In this document: one piece after another, positions 47,332 through 56,017 of the stretch
Numbering within the stretch: position 1 is the stretch's first letter
How the letters are laid out: every line of letters starts with the position of its first letter
Position numbers and translations under genes: made by a program
NCBI GenBank assembly: GCA_963836915.1
Contig: CAWILH010000002.1
Span: forward strand, 310,001 to 374,000
Reading direction: 5' to 3'
Length of the DNA stretch: 64,000 nucleotides
Source: Cryomorpha sp963836915
Lineage (GTDB): Bacteria; Bacteroidota; Bacteroidia; Flavobacteriales_D; Cryomorphaceae
The notes under the pieces: generated by a model
What the model saw: only the letters and a program-made list of their open reading frames with translations
What the model was told of the DNA's origin: nothing
Database searches by the model: none

Positions 47332-49279
47332 TTATGTTTTGTTTCCGAGCTTTCTCATGCCCGATGCTATGATGGCCAGATCAGTGCGGAGGCTGTACTG
47401 ACGGGCATAAACGGTATTGAGCTTTTTGGCTAGCTCGCTAGAAATCGGGTGTCGTTTTAAGCGAGCCTGCGTAGAGAGTACGCCCTTTTTAATGATGGGC
47501 AGCCCTGCACGCTCATGGGCAGATCCGGTATAGCTTACCCAAGTTTTGGCGCCAGCCAGAACACTGCCAATATTACCGAAGAACCCACCTTTATTTTCAA
47601 CCCAGAAAATCAAAATAGGACTGGACAGGAAAAGGAAAAAAGCAACGGAAAGGTCTAAAATTCTTTTTTTGCGGCGGTTTGATGGTTTGCTCACCGCGTT
47701 CAGATCGAGCATGAATAGATCGCCACCCTTATCTACGCTATTACTCCCGATAATGTATAAGCTCTCTGGCGGGGCGATCTTGAATTGAAGTCGACCGCTC
47801 TCGACGGTGGCCATCATTTCAATTATTTTTTGGGAGCTCACATCTTCACCACTGAATATCAAGGTGTCAAGACCATACACTTCAACTACTTCTCGAAGCC
47901 TATCGGTCTGTGCCGCTGCGGTATTATGCGCTCCGCTGGGGTCTATCCGCAATGCTGATTTGGCCGATTTTCCCGACTCTTCAAGCAGGGCAGAAATCCT
48001 TGAAAACTCGGGTTCCTTGGCTACGATCCCCATCTTTTCTGATTGCTGCCTACCGTGCTGCTGCTCTTTGCGAAAAGTATGGATGATAGCTCGAAAATAG
48101 GGTGAGTCCCAATAAGGTGCTCACACTGCCCAGAAGTATGAGCGCCCTTGAAAAGCGCAGGCTCTCTGGCAATAGTGCATAGCCTGCCAGAATGATGAGC
48201 GAACCGATGAGCACCCCTTGAATGACTCTGGGTATATGGCTTCTTTTTGCATACCCCCCAACTGCGTAAATGCTAAGAAGCCAGATGACTGTAAAGGCTG
48301 CAAACCCGCTAAGAACTATGTTCTGATGAAGCATTACGGGAGAGTAGTTTTCATACACAGCCTTAGCCAAAAGGAGACCGCCGAAAAGAACCGCTCCGTC
48401 AAAAACTACTGGGGCGATACGTTTTAAAAATCTATTGGCCAGAGCTATACCCGCCCGAAAATAGATAGCGAGATTAATGAAAAAAGAATATTTACTGGCC
48501 AGTCTCGCAGAGAAATGCTTACTCGCAAAGATGACCATGGCACGGTAGAATACGAAGACATAATTGACACTGCTCTTCTTCGTGCTTTCACCTTTATAGT
48601 GTATAATGCGGGTATTGGGGAAATAGTAGTTTTTATAGCCACCCAAAATAATGCGGTAGGAAAGGTCGATATCTTCACCATACATAAAGAAGGTCTCGTC
48701 GAGCAAGCCCACTTTGTCGAGCGTAGATTTACGCATAAACATGAAAGCTCCCGATAAGATAGGTACTTCGTTCGTTTCATCTACAGGTAGGTAGCCCAAA
48801 TGATAGCGACCAAATTTTTTTGACTTTGGGAAAAGCGCCGAGATGCCAAAGATTTTATAAAAGGCGACCGACGGCGTGGGCAGGCCACGCTTGCTTTCTG
48901 GAAGAAATCTCCCTTGACCATCGATCATTTTTACACCAAGTCCACCGGCATCGCCGTGAGAATCCATGAAGTCAATGCAGAGGCGAAAAGTTTCTTCTTC
49001 TACCAACGTATCGGGATTCAGCAGCAGCATATATCGACCAGTAGCCAAATTCATGGCCTGATTATTTGCCTTGCTGAAGCCGAGGTTCTCCTTATTAGCG
49101 ATAAGCTTTACAAAGGGAAACTTTGCGCTTACCATCTCTACCGATCCATCTACAGAATTATTATCGACCACATATATTTCACCGTCAATGCCATCCATAG
49201 CTTTTGCCACGCTGTGCAGGCATTGTTCCAGAAAGTAGGCCACATTATAGTTGACAATAACTACCGATAGATCGCTCAT
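47332..49279 (-). CDS. Large GT2 glycosyltransferase with C-terminal NAD-binding-like domain, frameshifted
   Basis: About 650 aa if joined. The N-terminal GT2 domain (start 49279) reads SVVIVNYNVAYFLEQCLHS, YVVDNNSVDGSVEMV, YMLLLNPDTLVEEE and MFMRKSTLDKVGLLDE/YGEDIDLSYRI, then a membrane region (FLKRIAPVVFDGAVLFGGLL onward). After a break near 48045 the frame continues as GRQQSEKMGIVAKEPEFS, an SDR-like nucleotide-binding domain, and ends with another membrane helix (ILDLSVAFFLFLSSPILIFW). Fusions of this kind are common in Flavobacteriales. I infer one gene because the halves abut and match that layout; they could be two genes. Envelope glycan synthesis is likely. Confidence 0.7.
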
Positions 49280-49894
49280 TAAGAAAGTGCCGTGTCGTAT
49301 AGCGTACGCTGAAGGATAGACCTACCGAGCGTGATCTCGTCAGCATATTGCAGTTCGTCGCCTACCGCTACCCCACGAGATAAAGTGGTAACTCTTAGAT
49401 TTTTTCTCGATTCTATTTTCTTGAAAAGGTAGTATGCAGTCGTGTCACCTTCCATGGTAGGAGAGAGGGCAAAAATTATTTCTTTGAACCCCTCCGTTTG
49501 CAGCCGCTCTACAAATCCACCTACGTGCAGGTCGGAAGGGCCTATCCCATCCATAGGAGAAATTTTACCCCCCAGCACGTGGTATAAACCCTTGTATTGA
49601 TGGGTAGACTCCAGTGCCATTACATCTCGGATATCTTCCACCACGCAGAGGGTGGTGCGCTCGCGGTTCATATTAGAGCAAATGCCGCAAAGGTCGGTGT
49701 CGCTTATATTGTAGCATTCCTTACAGAGCTTTGTATTTTTCCGTAAGGAATCTATAGCAGCTGTAAAGCGTCCCACTTCGGCTTCGCTTCTCGAGAGAAG
49801 ATTTAATACATAACGAAGGGCGGTTTTCCTGGCCCACGCCAGGCAGGGAAGCCATTTCATTTACCGCTTCATCGATATATTTTGATGAGATCAT
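49279..49894 (-). CDS. recR: Recombination protein RecR, frameshifted near the start
   Basis: About 205 aa. True start at 49894 (MISSKYIDEAVNEMASLPGVG); the helix-hairpin-helix then loses frame near 49833. Removing one C from the GGCC run gives LPGVGRKTALRYVL and joins the rest. Zn finger CKECYNISDTDLCGIC; Toprim domain with VVEDIRDVMAL and LSPTMEGDTTAYYL; C-terminal LSRGVAVGDELQYAD. Forms a ring with RecO/RecF in recombinational repair. The stop overlaps the glycosyltransferase start. Confidence 0.88.
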
Positions 49895-50319
49895 AGGGCA
49901 AAATTACATATTCTGAAAGTTTGAAGAAAAGGCAGCCTTCTCGGTCAGGAAAGGGGACATTTATTAAAAAATCAATCGCTTTATCAATTTTTATATTTGA
50001 TAGTACGTTTAATAAAACTAGATTTGCCATCGACAAAAATGCTGATTCAATAGTTTAGCATTTTTTGATCTTGGCTTACCACCAAATATTATTTACTAAA
50101 ACAACCTTGTTTCATTTTATCTTTCCTAGCATTTAAAATCTAAAGAATAGTTCTTCTTGGATTGTTGTATAAAAGTTTTCATAGGCTTTAGATAATACAA
50201 CAATTTGCAATCCCGTGTTGGTGGCACGGGATTGCGCTTTTAAACACCTTTAGGTTTTCTTTGCACATAGAAAGAACACTTCATCGCCATAGGCGCTATT
50301 CACCATAGCTAAGATTGGG
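49895..50319. other. Gene-free spacer with one hairpin
   Basis: 425 bases, AT-rich, no convincing coding frame. The one clear structure is the hairpin at 50207-50235 listed separately. Otherwise I see nothing. Confidence 0.5.
50207..50235. terminator. Hairpin, possible terminator
   Basis: Perfect 11-base stem GCAATCCCGTG/CACGGGATTGC with a 7-base loop. On the plus strand it is followed by GCTTTT; on the minus strand by CAAATTG. It lies between recR and the MBL hydrolase gene, both on the minus strand, so it may end the hydrolase transcript. Confidence 0.5.
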
Positions 50320-51177
50320 TTATAGCTCCGCTATCGTCATGTCTTTTGCCGCAAGGCGCACACCCTTCTCCGTCATCTCGACTGTAATGCATTCATTATC
50401 ATAGTCATGCTCAAGGAAAATAAGATGGCTATGCTTGGCGGCGTCCTCCAAAAAGAGTGCTTTTTCTTCGAGTGTTTTAAGCGGACGCACGTCGTATCCC
50501 ATCACATAGGGCAGTGGCACATGGGCGGCCGATGGCAGCAGATCTGCCGCATATATGATGGTTTGCCCTTTATAATCGATGTAAGGGATCATTTGGCTCT
50601 CGGTGTGGCCATCGGCAAAAAATGCCTTGAAGCCTGGAAAGATTTCTCCTCTGCTCCAGCGGCCGTCGCGCTCCACAAATTTTAATTGCCCAGACTCGTG
50701 CAGCGGTAGGAGATTTTCTTTTAAAAATGAAGCCTTTTCACGTGCGTTTGGTAGTATGGCCCAATCCCAATGTTGGGCATTGCTCCAGTAGTTGGCTTTT
50801 GGAAACGTAGGGTAGTAGCGGTCTTTTGACGCATCATGCCGCACGGCGCCACCGCAATGATCGAAGTGCAGGTGGGTGAGAAATACATCGGTGATCTCAT
50901 CCAATCCAAATCCTAGCGCTTCGATCGACTTCTGGAGCGATCCATCGCCATGGAGGTAGAAATGGCTGAAGAACTTTTCATCTTGCTTATCGCCTATACC
51001 GGTATCGATCAACACGAGCCTATCGCTGTATTCCAGAAGCATACAGCGCATGGCCCAGCTGCACATATTATTCCCGTCGGCTTCTTTATTTCTCGACCAA
51101 AGCGATTTGGGCACCACGCCAAACATGGCACCGCCATCGAGTTTAAAATTCCCCGTATCTATGCTGTGTATTTTCAT
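50320..51177 (-). CDS. MBL-fold metallo-hydrolase (lactonase-like)
   Basis: 285 aa. Zn motif HLHFDHCGG plus FADGHTESQM, AADLLP and LEHDYD supply the other ligands, a complete dinuclear metallo-beta-lactamase fold set. The overall arrangement is that of AHL-lactonase-like or related alkyl-hydrolases; the substrate is not known. Divergent from mpl across a 92-base spacer that contains an inverted repeat. Confidence 0.8.
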   Translation of the reverse strand: MKIHSIDTGNFKLDGGAMFGVVPKSLWSRNKEADGNNMCSWAMRCMLLEYSDRLVLIDTGIGDKQDEKFFSHFYLHGDGSLQKSIEALGFGLDEITDVFLTHLHFDHCGGAVRHDASKDRYYPTFPKANYWSNAQHWDWAILPNAREKASFLKENLLPLHESGQLKFVERDGRWSRGEIFPGFKAFFADGHTESQMIPYIDYKGQTIIYAADLLPSAAHVPLPYVMGYDVRPLKTLEEKALFLEDAAKHSHLIFLEHDYDNECITVEMTEKGVRLAAKDMTIAEL

Positions 51178-51226
51178 AAAATCTGCTTTTGGCTAAAAGT
51201 AACAATCTGCTGTGTAAAACAGAATG

Positions 51227-51257
51227 CGAAGTCTGATTTCCTCAGGATTAGACTTCG
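51227..51257. promoter_or_regulatory. Inverted repeat in the mpl / MBL intergenic region
   Basis: CGAAGTCT (51227-51234) and AGACTTCG (51250-51257) pair; the stem extends by three further bases GAT/ATT with one G-U. It lies in the divergent spacer, 12 bases before the mpl GTG, where it could be an operator or a leader hairpin. Confidence 0.4.
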
Positions 51258-51269
51258 TAAGTTCATGCC

Positions 51270-52640
51270 GTGAAGATCCATTTTATCGCCATCGGCGGAA
51301 GCGCCATGCACAACCTAGCCATAGCCCTGAGTAGGAAGGGTGCTGCCATAAGTGGTAGCGACGACGAAATATTTGAACCCTCTAAATCGCGGTTGGCGCG
51401 GGAAGGAATTCTACCATCAAAAATGGGCTGGGATGCAAACCGGATTACAAAAGACTTGGATGCGGTGGTGCTCGGAATGCACGCACGGGAAGATAATCTT
51501 GAATTGGCGAAGGCTAAGGAGCTAGGCATCAAGGTATATTCCTACCCGGAATATGTATATGAACAAACCCGCGAAAAAGTGCGGGTGGTTATAGGCGGGA
51601 GCCATGGTAAAACTTCTATCACGAGCATTTTACTCCATGTGCTGCAGCGCCTTAACAGACCTACCGATTATCTGGTGGGCGCGCAACTGGAAGGCTATGA
51701 CTGTATGGTGAGCCTTAATGACGATACGGAAATGGCGGTGATCGAAGGCGATGAATATTTGAGTTCGCCGATAGACCGCCGCCCAAAATTTCATTTATAC
51801 CGCCCAAATATTGCCTTGATCACGGGTATCGCTTGGGATCATATCAACGTGTTTCCGAGCTGGGATAATTATGTAGCGCAGTTTCAAGCCTTTATCGATT
51901 TGATCGAACCCGATGGGTATCTCATTTATTATAAGGGAGATAGTGTGCTTAAAGAGCTTGCCGCAAATGCGCGAAAAGACATTCGTACCATCGGTTATGA
52001 TACACATGAAAATAGGGTCGATGAAGGATATACATCCCTTCTCACTAGTTCTGGCGATGTGCCGATCGGGGTTTTCGGGAGGCATAATCTGCAAAACATT
52101 AGCGGTGCGATGGAGATAGCGTCAGTTTTGGGAATTTCTGATAAGGCGTTTTATTCGGTGGTCGGCGATTTTTCGGGAGCGTCAAAGCGCATGGAGAAAG
52201 TCGCAGAAAGCGGTGAATTTCAATTCTACAAAGATTTCGCCCATGCACCCAGTAAGCTGAAGGCCACCACTACGGCTCTTAAGGAACAGTTTCCAGGGCG
52301 TCCGTTGGTGGCCTGCATGGAGCTTCATACCTTTAGCAGTCTCAATAAGGAATTCATACCCCATTACAAAAATTCTATGGCCGCTGCCGATAGGGCTTTG
52401 GTTTACTTTAGCCCCGAAGTGGTGGAGCATAAGAAGCTACCGGCGCTAGATGCCAAAGAAGTGCGGGATGCTTTTGGAACGGATAATGTCGAAATCTTTA
52501 CCGATTCAAAAGCCCTTGTTGCAACGTTAAAGAAAATCACTTGGAAGGGCAAAACCCTACTGATGATGAGCAGTGGAAACTTTGATGGGATCGATTTTAA
52601 GTCTTTGGGTGAAGATTTGGTTCGGGTAGTGAAGGGTTAA
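51270..52640 (+). CDS. mpl: UDP-MurNAc:tripeptide ligase Mpl (murein recycling)
   Basis: 456 aa, GTG start. Mur ligase family: N-terminal Rossmann-like IHFIAIGGSAMHNLAIAL, P-loop GGSHGKTS at 109-116, IEGDEYLSS, ITGIAWDHINVFPSW (metal/ATP block), FGRHNLQN and FYKDFAHAPSKLKATT. The tripeptide-ligase subgroup is indicated by the GGSAMHNLA start and the length; it joins the recovered L-Ala-gamma-D-Glu-meso-DAP tripeptide to UDP-MurNAc. Peptidoglycan genes (PBP1A, M23) are elsewhere in the window. Confidence 0.88.
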   Translation: MKIHFIAIGGSAMHNLAIALSRKGAAISGSDDEIFEPSKSRLAREGILPSKMGWDANRITKDLDAVVLGMHAREDNLELAKAKELGIKVYSYPEYVYEQTREKVRVVIGGSHGKTSITSILLHVLQRLNRPTDYLVGAQLEGYDCMVSLNDDTEMAVIEGDEYLSSPIDRRPKFHLYRPNIALITGIAWDHINVFPSWDNYVAQFQAFIDLIEPDGYLIYYKGDSVLKELAANARKDIRTIGYDTHENRVDEGYTSLLTSSGDVPIGVFGRHNLQNISGAMEIASVLGISDKAFYSVVGDFSGASKRMEKVAESGEFQFYKDFAHAPSKLKATTTALKEQFPGRPLVACMELHTFSSLNKEFIPHYKNSMAAADRALVYFSPEVVEHKKLPALDAKEVRDAFGTDNVEIFTDSKALVATLKKITWKGKTLLMMSSGNFDGIDFKSLGEDLVRVVKG

Positions 52641-52703
52641 TTATTTGGCGTTCGTCTATTTGCCGTAAGGCCTATATGAAAATTATACACCGGAAGAACC
52701 TTA

Positions 52704-53330
52704 TTACTTCATTCTGCTTTTAATCACTAATCGCTTCAAAGCGGAGAATAGTAAGGAGTAAAATACGCAAAGTACCATACCACCGATCAAAAGCAGCACA
52801 GAAAAATTGCGGAGCGAGAAGAAGCTATTCACGCCTTCACGCACGGAATCGTGCTTCGCGGTAGGACTGCTCTCCAACGCTTTTAACAAAATCTCGGTGC
52901 GGCGGGTGATGAGAAAGTCTTCATTTACAAAGGCATAAAACAGAATGAAAAAAACGACCATGGCCAAGGTGAAGGCTGCGGTGATCCGCATACTTTTAAG
53001 GAAGTCATCGAGAAATCTTTTTTCGGGAGTACGCGGCCAGATGGAATAAAACACCAGCGGGATGATCACCCCGGCAGTAATGGCCAAAAATCCGAAATCA
53101 AGCCAAGGCCACGGCATCTCGGCAAAATGCAAAACGAGCCGCACTAGCATAAAGGCTATGGCAGCTCGTATGGATATGTTTATGTTTGGATGTTTCCCCA
53201 AGTCAGGGCGCTTTATCCGTTCATGGAAATCAAGAATTCTTCGTTGGAAGTGGTCTGCTCCATACGGCCTTTCACAAAATCCATGGCTTCGATAGGGTTC
53301 ATATCGGCTATATGTTTGCGCAAGATCCAA
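52704..53330 (-). CDS. Four-helix membrane protein, DUF4199-like
   Basis: About 208 aa as an open frame, but the first 35-40 residues overlap the end of rho and have no good start; the real N-terminus is probably within 53170-53240. Four hydrophobic segments: AIAFMLVRLVLHF, WLDFGFLAITAGVIIPLVFY, ITAAFTLAMVVFFILFYAFV and FSVLLLIGGMVLCVFYSLLF. Arrangement and size resemble DUF4199 proteins of Bacteroidota. It is immediately downstream of rho on the same strand. Function unknown. Confidence 0.5.
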   Translation of the reverse strand: MDLAQTYSRYEPYRSHGFCERPYGADHFQRRILDFHERIKRPDLGKHPNINISIRAAIAFMLVRLVLHFAEMPWPWLDFGFLAITAGVIIPLVFYSIWPRTPEKRFLDDFLKSMRITAAFTLAMVVFFILFYAFVNEDFLITRRTEILLKALESSPTAKHDSVREGVNSFFSLRNFSVLLLIGGMVLCVFYSLLFSALKRLVIKSRMK

Positions 53331-54982
53331 ATGCGCTGTAGGGCATCTTTTGATAACAATAAGTCTTCGCGGCGTGTACCAGAAGTAACGATATCGATAG
53401 CTGGGAATATGCGGCGGTTGGATATTTTCCGATCCAACTGGAGTTCCATATTCCCTGTTCCTTTAAATTCTTCAAAGATCACTTCATCCATTTTCGAACC
53501 AGTATCGGTAAGGGCGGTGGCAAGAATGGAAAGCGACCCGCCATTTTCTATTTTTCGGGCTGCCCCAAAAAAGCGCTTCGGCTTATGGAGTGCATTGGCA
53601 TCTACACCACCTGAAAGCACTTTGCCTGAAGCAGGCGAGACGGTATTGTAAGCCCGGGCTAAACGGGTAATGGAGTCGAGCAGAATGCATACATCATGCC
53701 CGCACTCTACCATACGCTTGGCTTTTTCAAGTACGATGTTGGCAATCTTCACGTGGCGATCGGCAGGTTCGTCAAATGTAGATGCCACAACTTCCGCCCG
53801 CACGGATCGCTTCATATCGGTTACTTCTTCGGGGCGCTCATCTATAAGTAGTATGATCAAATATACTTCCGGGTGATTTGCAGCTATTGCATTGGCCACA
53901 TCCTTGAGCAAGGTCGTTTTACCCGTTTTTGGTTGAGATACGATCAGGCCACGCTGGCCTTTACCAATAGGTGCGAACAGATCGATGACCCGTGTACTGA
54001 TATTTTTATTGTCGCCGGCGAGATTAAATTTTTCTTTCGGAAATAAGGGGGTAAGGTATTTAAAAGGAACCCTATCTCTCACAAAATCGGGGTCACGTCC
54101 ATTAATTTCTTCTACCTTGATAAGTGGAAAATACTTTTCACCTTCTTTTGGTGGACGAACGAATCCTACCACGGTATCTCCGGTCTTAAGGCCAAATAAT
54201 TTTACCTGTGATTGCGACACGTACACATCATCAGGTGAGTTCAAGTAATTATAATCCGAAGAACGCAGGAAGCCATAGCCATCGGGCATGATCTCAAGCA
54301 CCCCTTCGGTGTTTACAAGATCATCGAAATCATAGAAATCTTCCTTTTTTTGGCGGTTATCATTCCGCTGATTATCGTTTCGTTGATTCGAATTAGAATT
54401 CCGCTGATCATTCTGCGGCCTATTGTCGTTTCGAGGTTCATTCTTCGATTCGTTTCTCGGGCCGGGCTTATTTTGGTTCCGCGGATTTGGCCTGTTATCG
54501 GGCCTTGGATTCGGTCGGCTTTCGTCTTTCCGTCCTTTAAGCACCGATTCGGGTATTTCGACTGCTGATTTTTCTGCGGCCGGTTTATCGTCTTTTTTAT
54601 CTTCTTGCTTTTTCCGCGGATTAGGGCGCGGGCGGCTTGTGTTTTTCGTATCGCGATCGGCCGGTTTTCTGTCGGCTTTCGCATCATTATCCTTTCCGTT
54701 ACTGCCTGTTTCGGCGTCAAAATCGAGCTTTGGCGCTTCAGCCGGAGTGGCTTTCACATTGACAGATTTAGGCTTATTGTCGGCTGTCCGTGCTGCTGGT
54801 TTTCGCGCCGGTGCGGCGCTTTCTGTCGCGGTTTTGGCTGGAGGGTTTACAGCTTGCTCATCCAGTATTCTATATACTAGGTCTTGCTTTTTGAGCGCTT
54901 CTGTTTTCTTCAGGTCAAGTTCTTTGGCAATAGCCCGTAATTCGGTTACTTTTTTACCGTTTAATTCTATAATGTCGTACAT
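53213..54982 (-). CDS. rho: Transcription termination factor Rho with a long disordered insertion
   Basis: 589 aa, about 170 longer than the E. coli protein. Residues 1-45 are the N-terminal helical domain (LRAIAKELDLKKTEALKKQD). Residues 46-212 are low complexity, first Ala/Lys/Asp-rich then Asn/Arg/Pro/Asp/Gln-rich. The RNA-binding cold-shock-like domain follows (VLEIMPDGYGFLRSSDYNYL), then the RecA-like motor with Walker A SQPKTGKTT, Walker B VYLIILLIDERPEEV and the R/Q loops. Closely followed by a membrane protein gene; DUF4293 is divergent across the leader. Transcription termination is essential or near-essential; the insertion is typical of Bacteroidota. Confidence 0.93.
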   Translation of the reverse strand: MYDIIELNGKKVTELRAIAKELDLKKTEALKKQDLVYRILDEQAVNPPAKTATESAAPARKPAARTADNKPKSVNVKATPAEAPKLDFDAETGSNGKDNDAKADRKPADRDTKNTSRPRPNPRKKQEDKKDDKPAAEKSAVEIPESVLKGRKDESRPNPRPDNRPNPRNQNKPGPRNESKNEPRNDNRPQNDQRNSNSNQRNDNQRNDNRQKKEDFYDFDDLVNTEGVLEIMPDGYGFLRSSDYNYLNSPDDVYVSQSQVKLFGLKTGDTVVGFVRPPKEGEKYFPLIKVEEINGRDPDFVRDRVPFKYLTPLFPKEKFNLAGDNKNISTRVIDLFAPIGKGQRGLIVSQPKTGKTTLLKDVANAIAANHPEVYLIILLIDERPEEVTDMKRSVRAEVVASTFDEPADRHVKIANIVLEKAKRMVECGHDVCILLDSITRLARAYNTVSPASGKVLSGGVDANALHKPKRFFGAARKIENGGSLSILATALTDTGSKMDEVIFEEFKGTGNMELQLDRKISNRRIFPAIDIVTSGTRREDLLLSKDALQRIWILRKHIADMNPIEAMDFVKGRMEQTTSNEEFLISMNG

Positions 54983-55099
54983 CGACGGGTGAAATGTTTA
55001 ATTTGATATTTGAATGAATAGGTATCGTTGGGAAATAGAGCCCGGTTGAAATACTTTTGGGCTAACTCGATGGTGCAATAATACGATAAAATAACCATA

Positions 55100-55128
55100 C
55101 CAAGATATTTGAGAATAAAAATTATCAA
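55100..55128 (-). promoter_or_regulatory. Candidate promoter of rho
   Basis: On the minus strand TTG (55128-55126), 18 bases, TATCTTGG (55107-55100), one base off TAnnTTTG. It would give a leader of about 110 bases before the rho ATG, compatible with autoregulation through the leader. Confidence 0.35.
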
Positions 55129-55150
55129 CGTCGAAGGTGTCTTTGAATTC

Positions 55151-55266
55151 GCGAGTGAGTAGTCGCGAGTCGCAAGTCAATCAAGTCGCAAGTCGCAAGT
55201 CGTGAGTCTCAAGTCGCAGGTCGCGAGTCCTTCAAGTTGCAAGTCGCGAGTCTCAAGTCGCGAGTA
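55151..55266. repeat. Degenerate AAGTCGC(A/G) short tandem repeats
   Basis: About fifteen tandem or near-tandem variants of AAGTCGC, GAGTCGC, AAGTCTC and CAAGTTGC in 116 bases, in the rho/DUF4293 spacer (54983-55524). The same words return at 56080-57060. No coding function. The rest of this spacer has the rho leader and a -7 box TATCTTTG at 55503-55510 before DUF4293. Confidence 0.7.
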
Positions 55267-55524
55267 GAGAAGAGGGTAGGCGGAACCTTCTTTGGTTTTG
55301 CGAATCTCATATCGGGTAGGGAACATAGATGTTGGTATAGCTTTATGGCTATGTCTGTAGAGCTTAGATCGGGAAGGTGGGGCGGAGCGGGCTCACGGTA
55401 AGCAGCAGGGCTTTAGCTTATCGCTAAAATTTGGATAAAAGCCCAATATGGGGCAGAAGAGTGGCCTACCGCTCGACAACTACCTTAATCATGCTATAAT
55501 TTTATCTTTGCCGAAAATAGCTCC

Positions 55525-55998
55525 ATGATACAGCGTGTTCAAACCATCTACCTTTTTTTGGCTGTCCTTTCTGCCATCATTACCTTTTTTGTTCCCTACG
55601 CCAATTTTTATTCTGGCGATGTGAAGTTGGGTGAGTACGCCATGTTTGGCGTTTTCAATGTGCAGAGCGATGTATTGGAAATGTCTTCTCCCTTTGCCTT
55701 CCCTGCATGGGTTTTCGGTATTCTGGCTGTCTTGGCGCCCGTGGCCGCTATTCTGCTTTTCAAAAACCGACCCGTTCAACTAAGGGTGGCACGACTTACC
55801 TACCTCGTTAATCTCAGCTATTGGGTCTATCTCATCTTCGCCATCGATGCCACCGCCGATCAAGTTTTTACCAATGCTGATGTATTGCATAATGCTGGAT
55901 TTTACCTGCCAATAATAGCCGCGGTTTTCGCTTTTCTCGGCGTGCGCGGTATCAAGAAAGACGAAGCTTTGGTGAAGTCTCTCGATCGAATTAGGTAG
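55525..55998 (+). CDS. DUF4293 membrane protein
   Basis: 157 aa with four membrane helices: VQTIYLFLAVLSAIITFFV, AWVFGILAVLAPVAAILLF, LTYLVNLSYWVYLIFAI and GFYLPIIAAVFAFLGVRG, ending in the KDEALVKSLDRIR tail characteristic of DUF4293. These genes are repeatedly found beside rho in Bacteroidota, as here (divergent). A perfect -7 box (TATCTTTG) lies 15 bases upstream. Function unknown. Confidence 0.8.
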   Translation: MIQRVQTIYLFLAVLSAIITFFVPYANFYSGDVKLGEYAMFGVFNVQSDVLEMSSPFAFPAWVFGILAVLAPVAAILLFKNRPVQLRVARLTYLVNLSYWVYLIFAIDATADQVFTNADVLHNAGFYLPIIAAVFAFLGVRGIKKDEALVKSLDRIR

Positions 55999-56017
55999 AT
56001 TTTTTAAGAAGATCAAG

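Noticed and set aside
54313..54992. Antisense open frames over the rho insertion
   Set aside because: They are shadows of the low-complexity codons of rho and have the composition expected for that.
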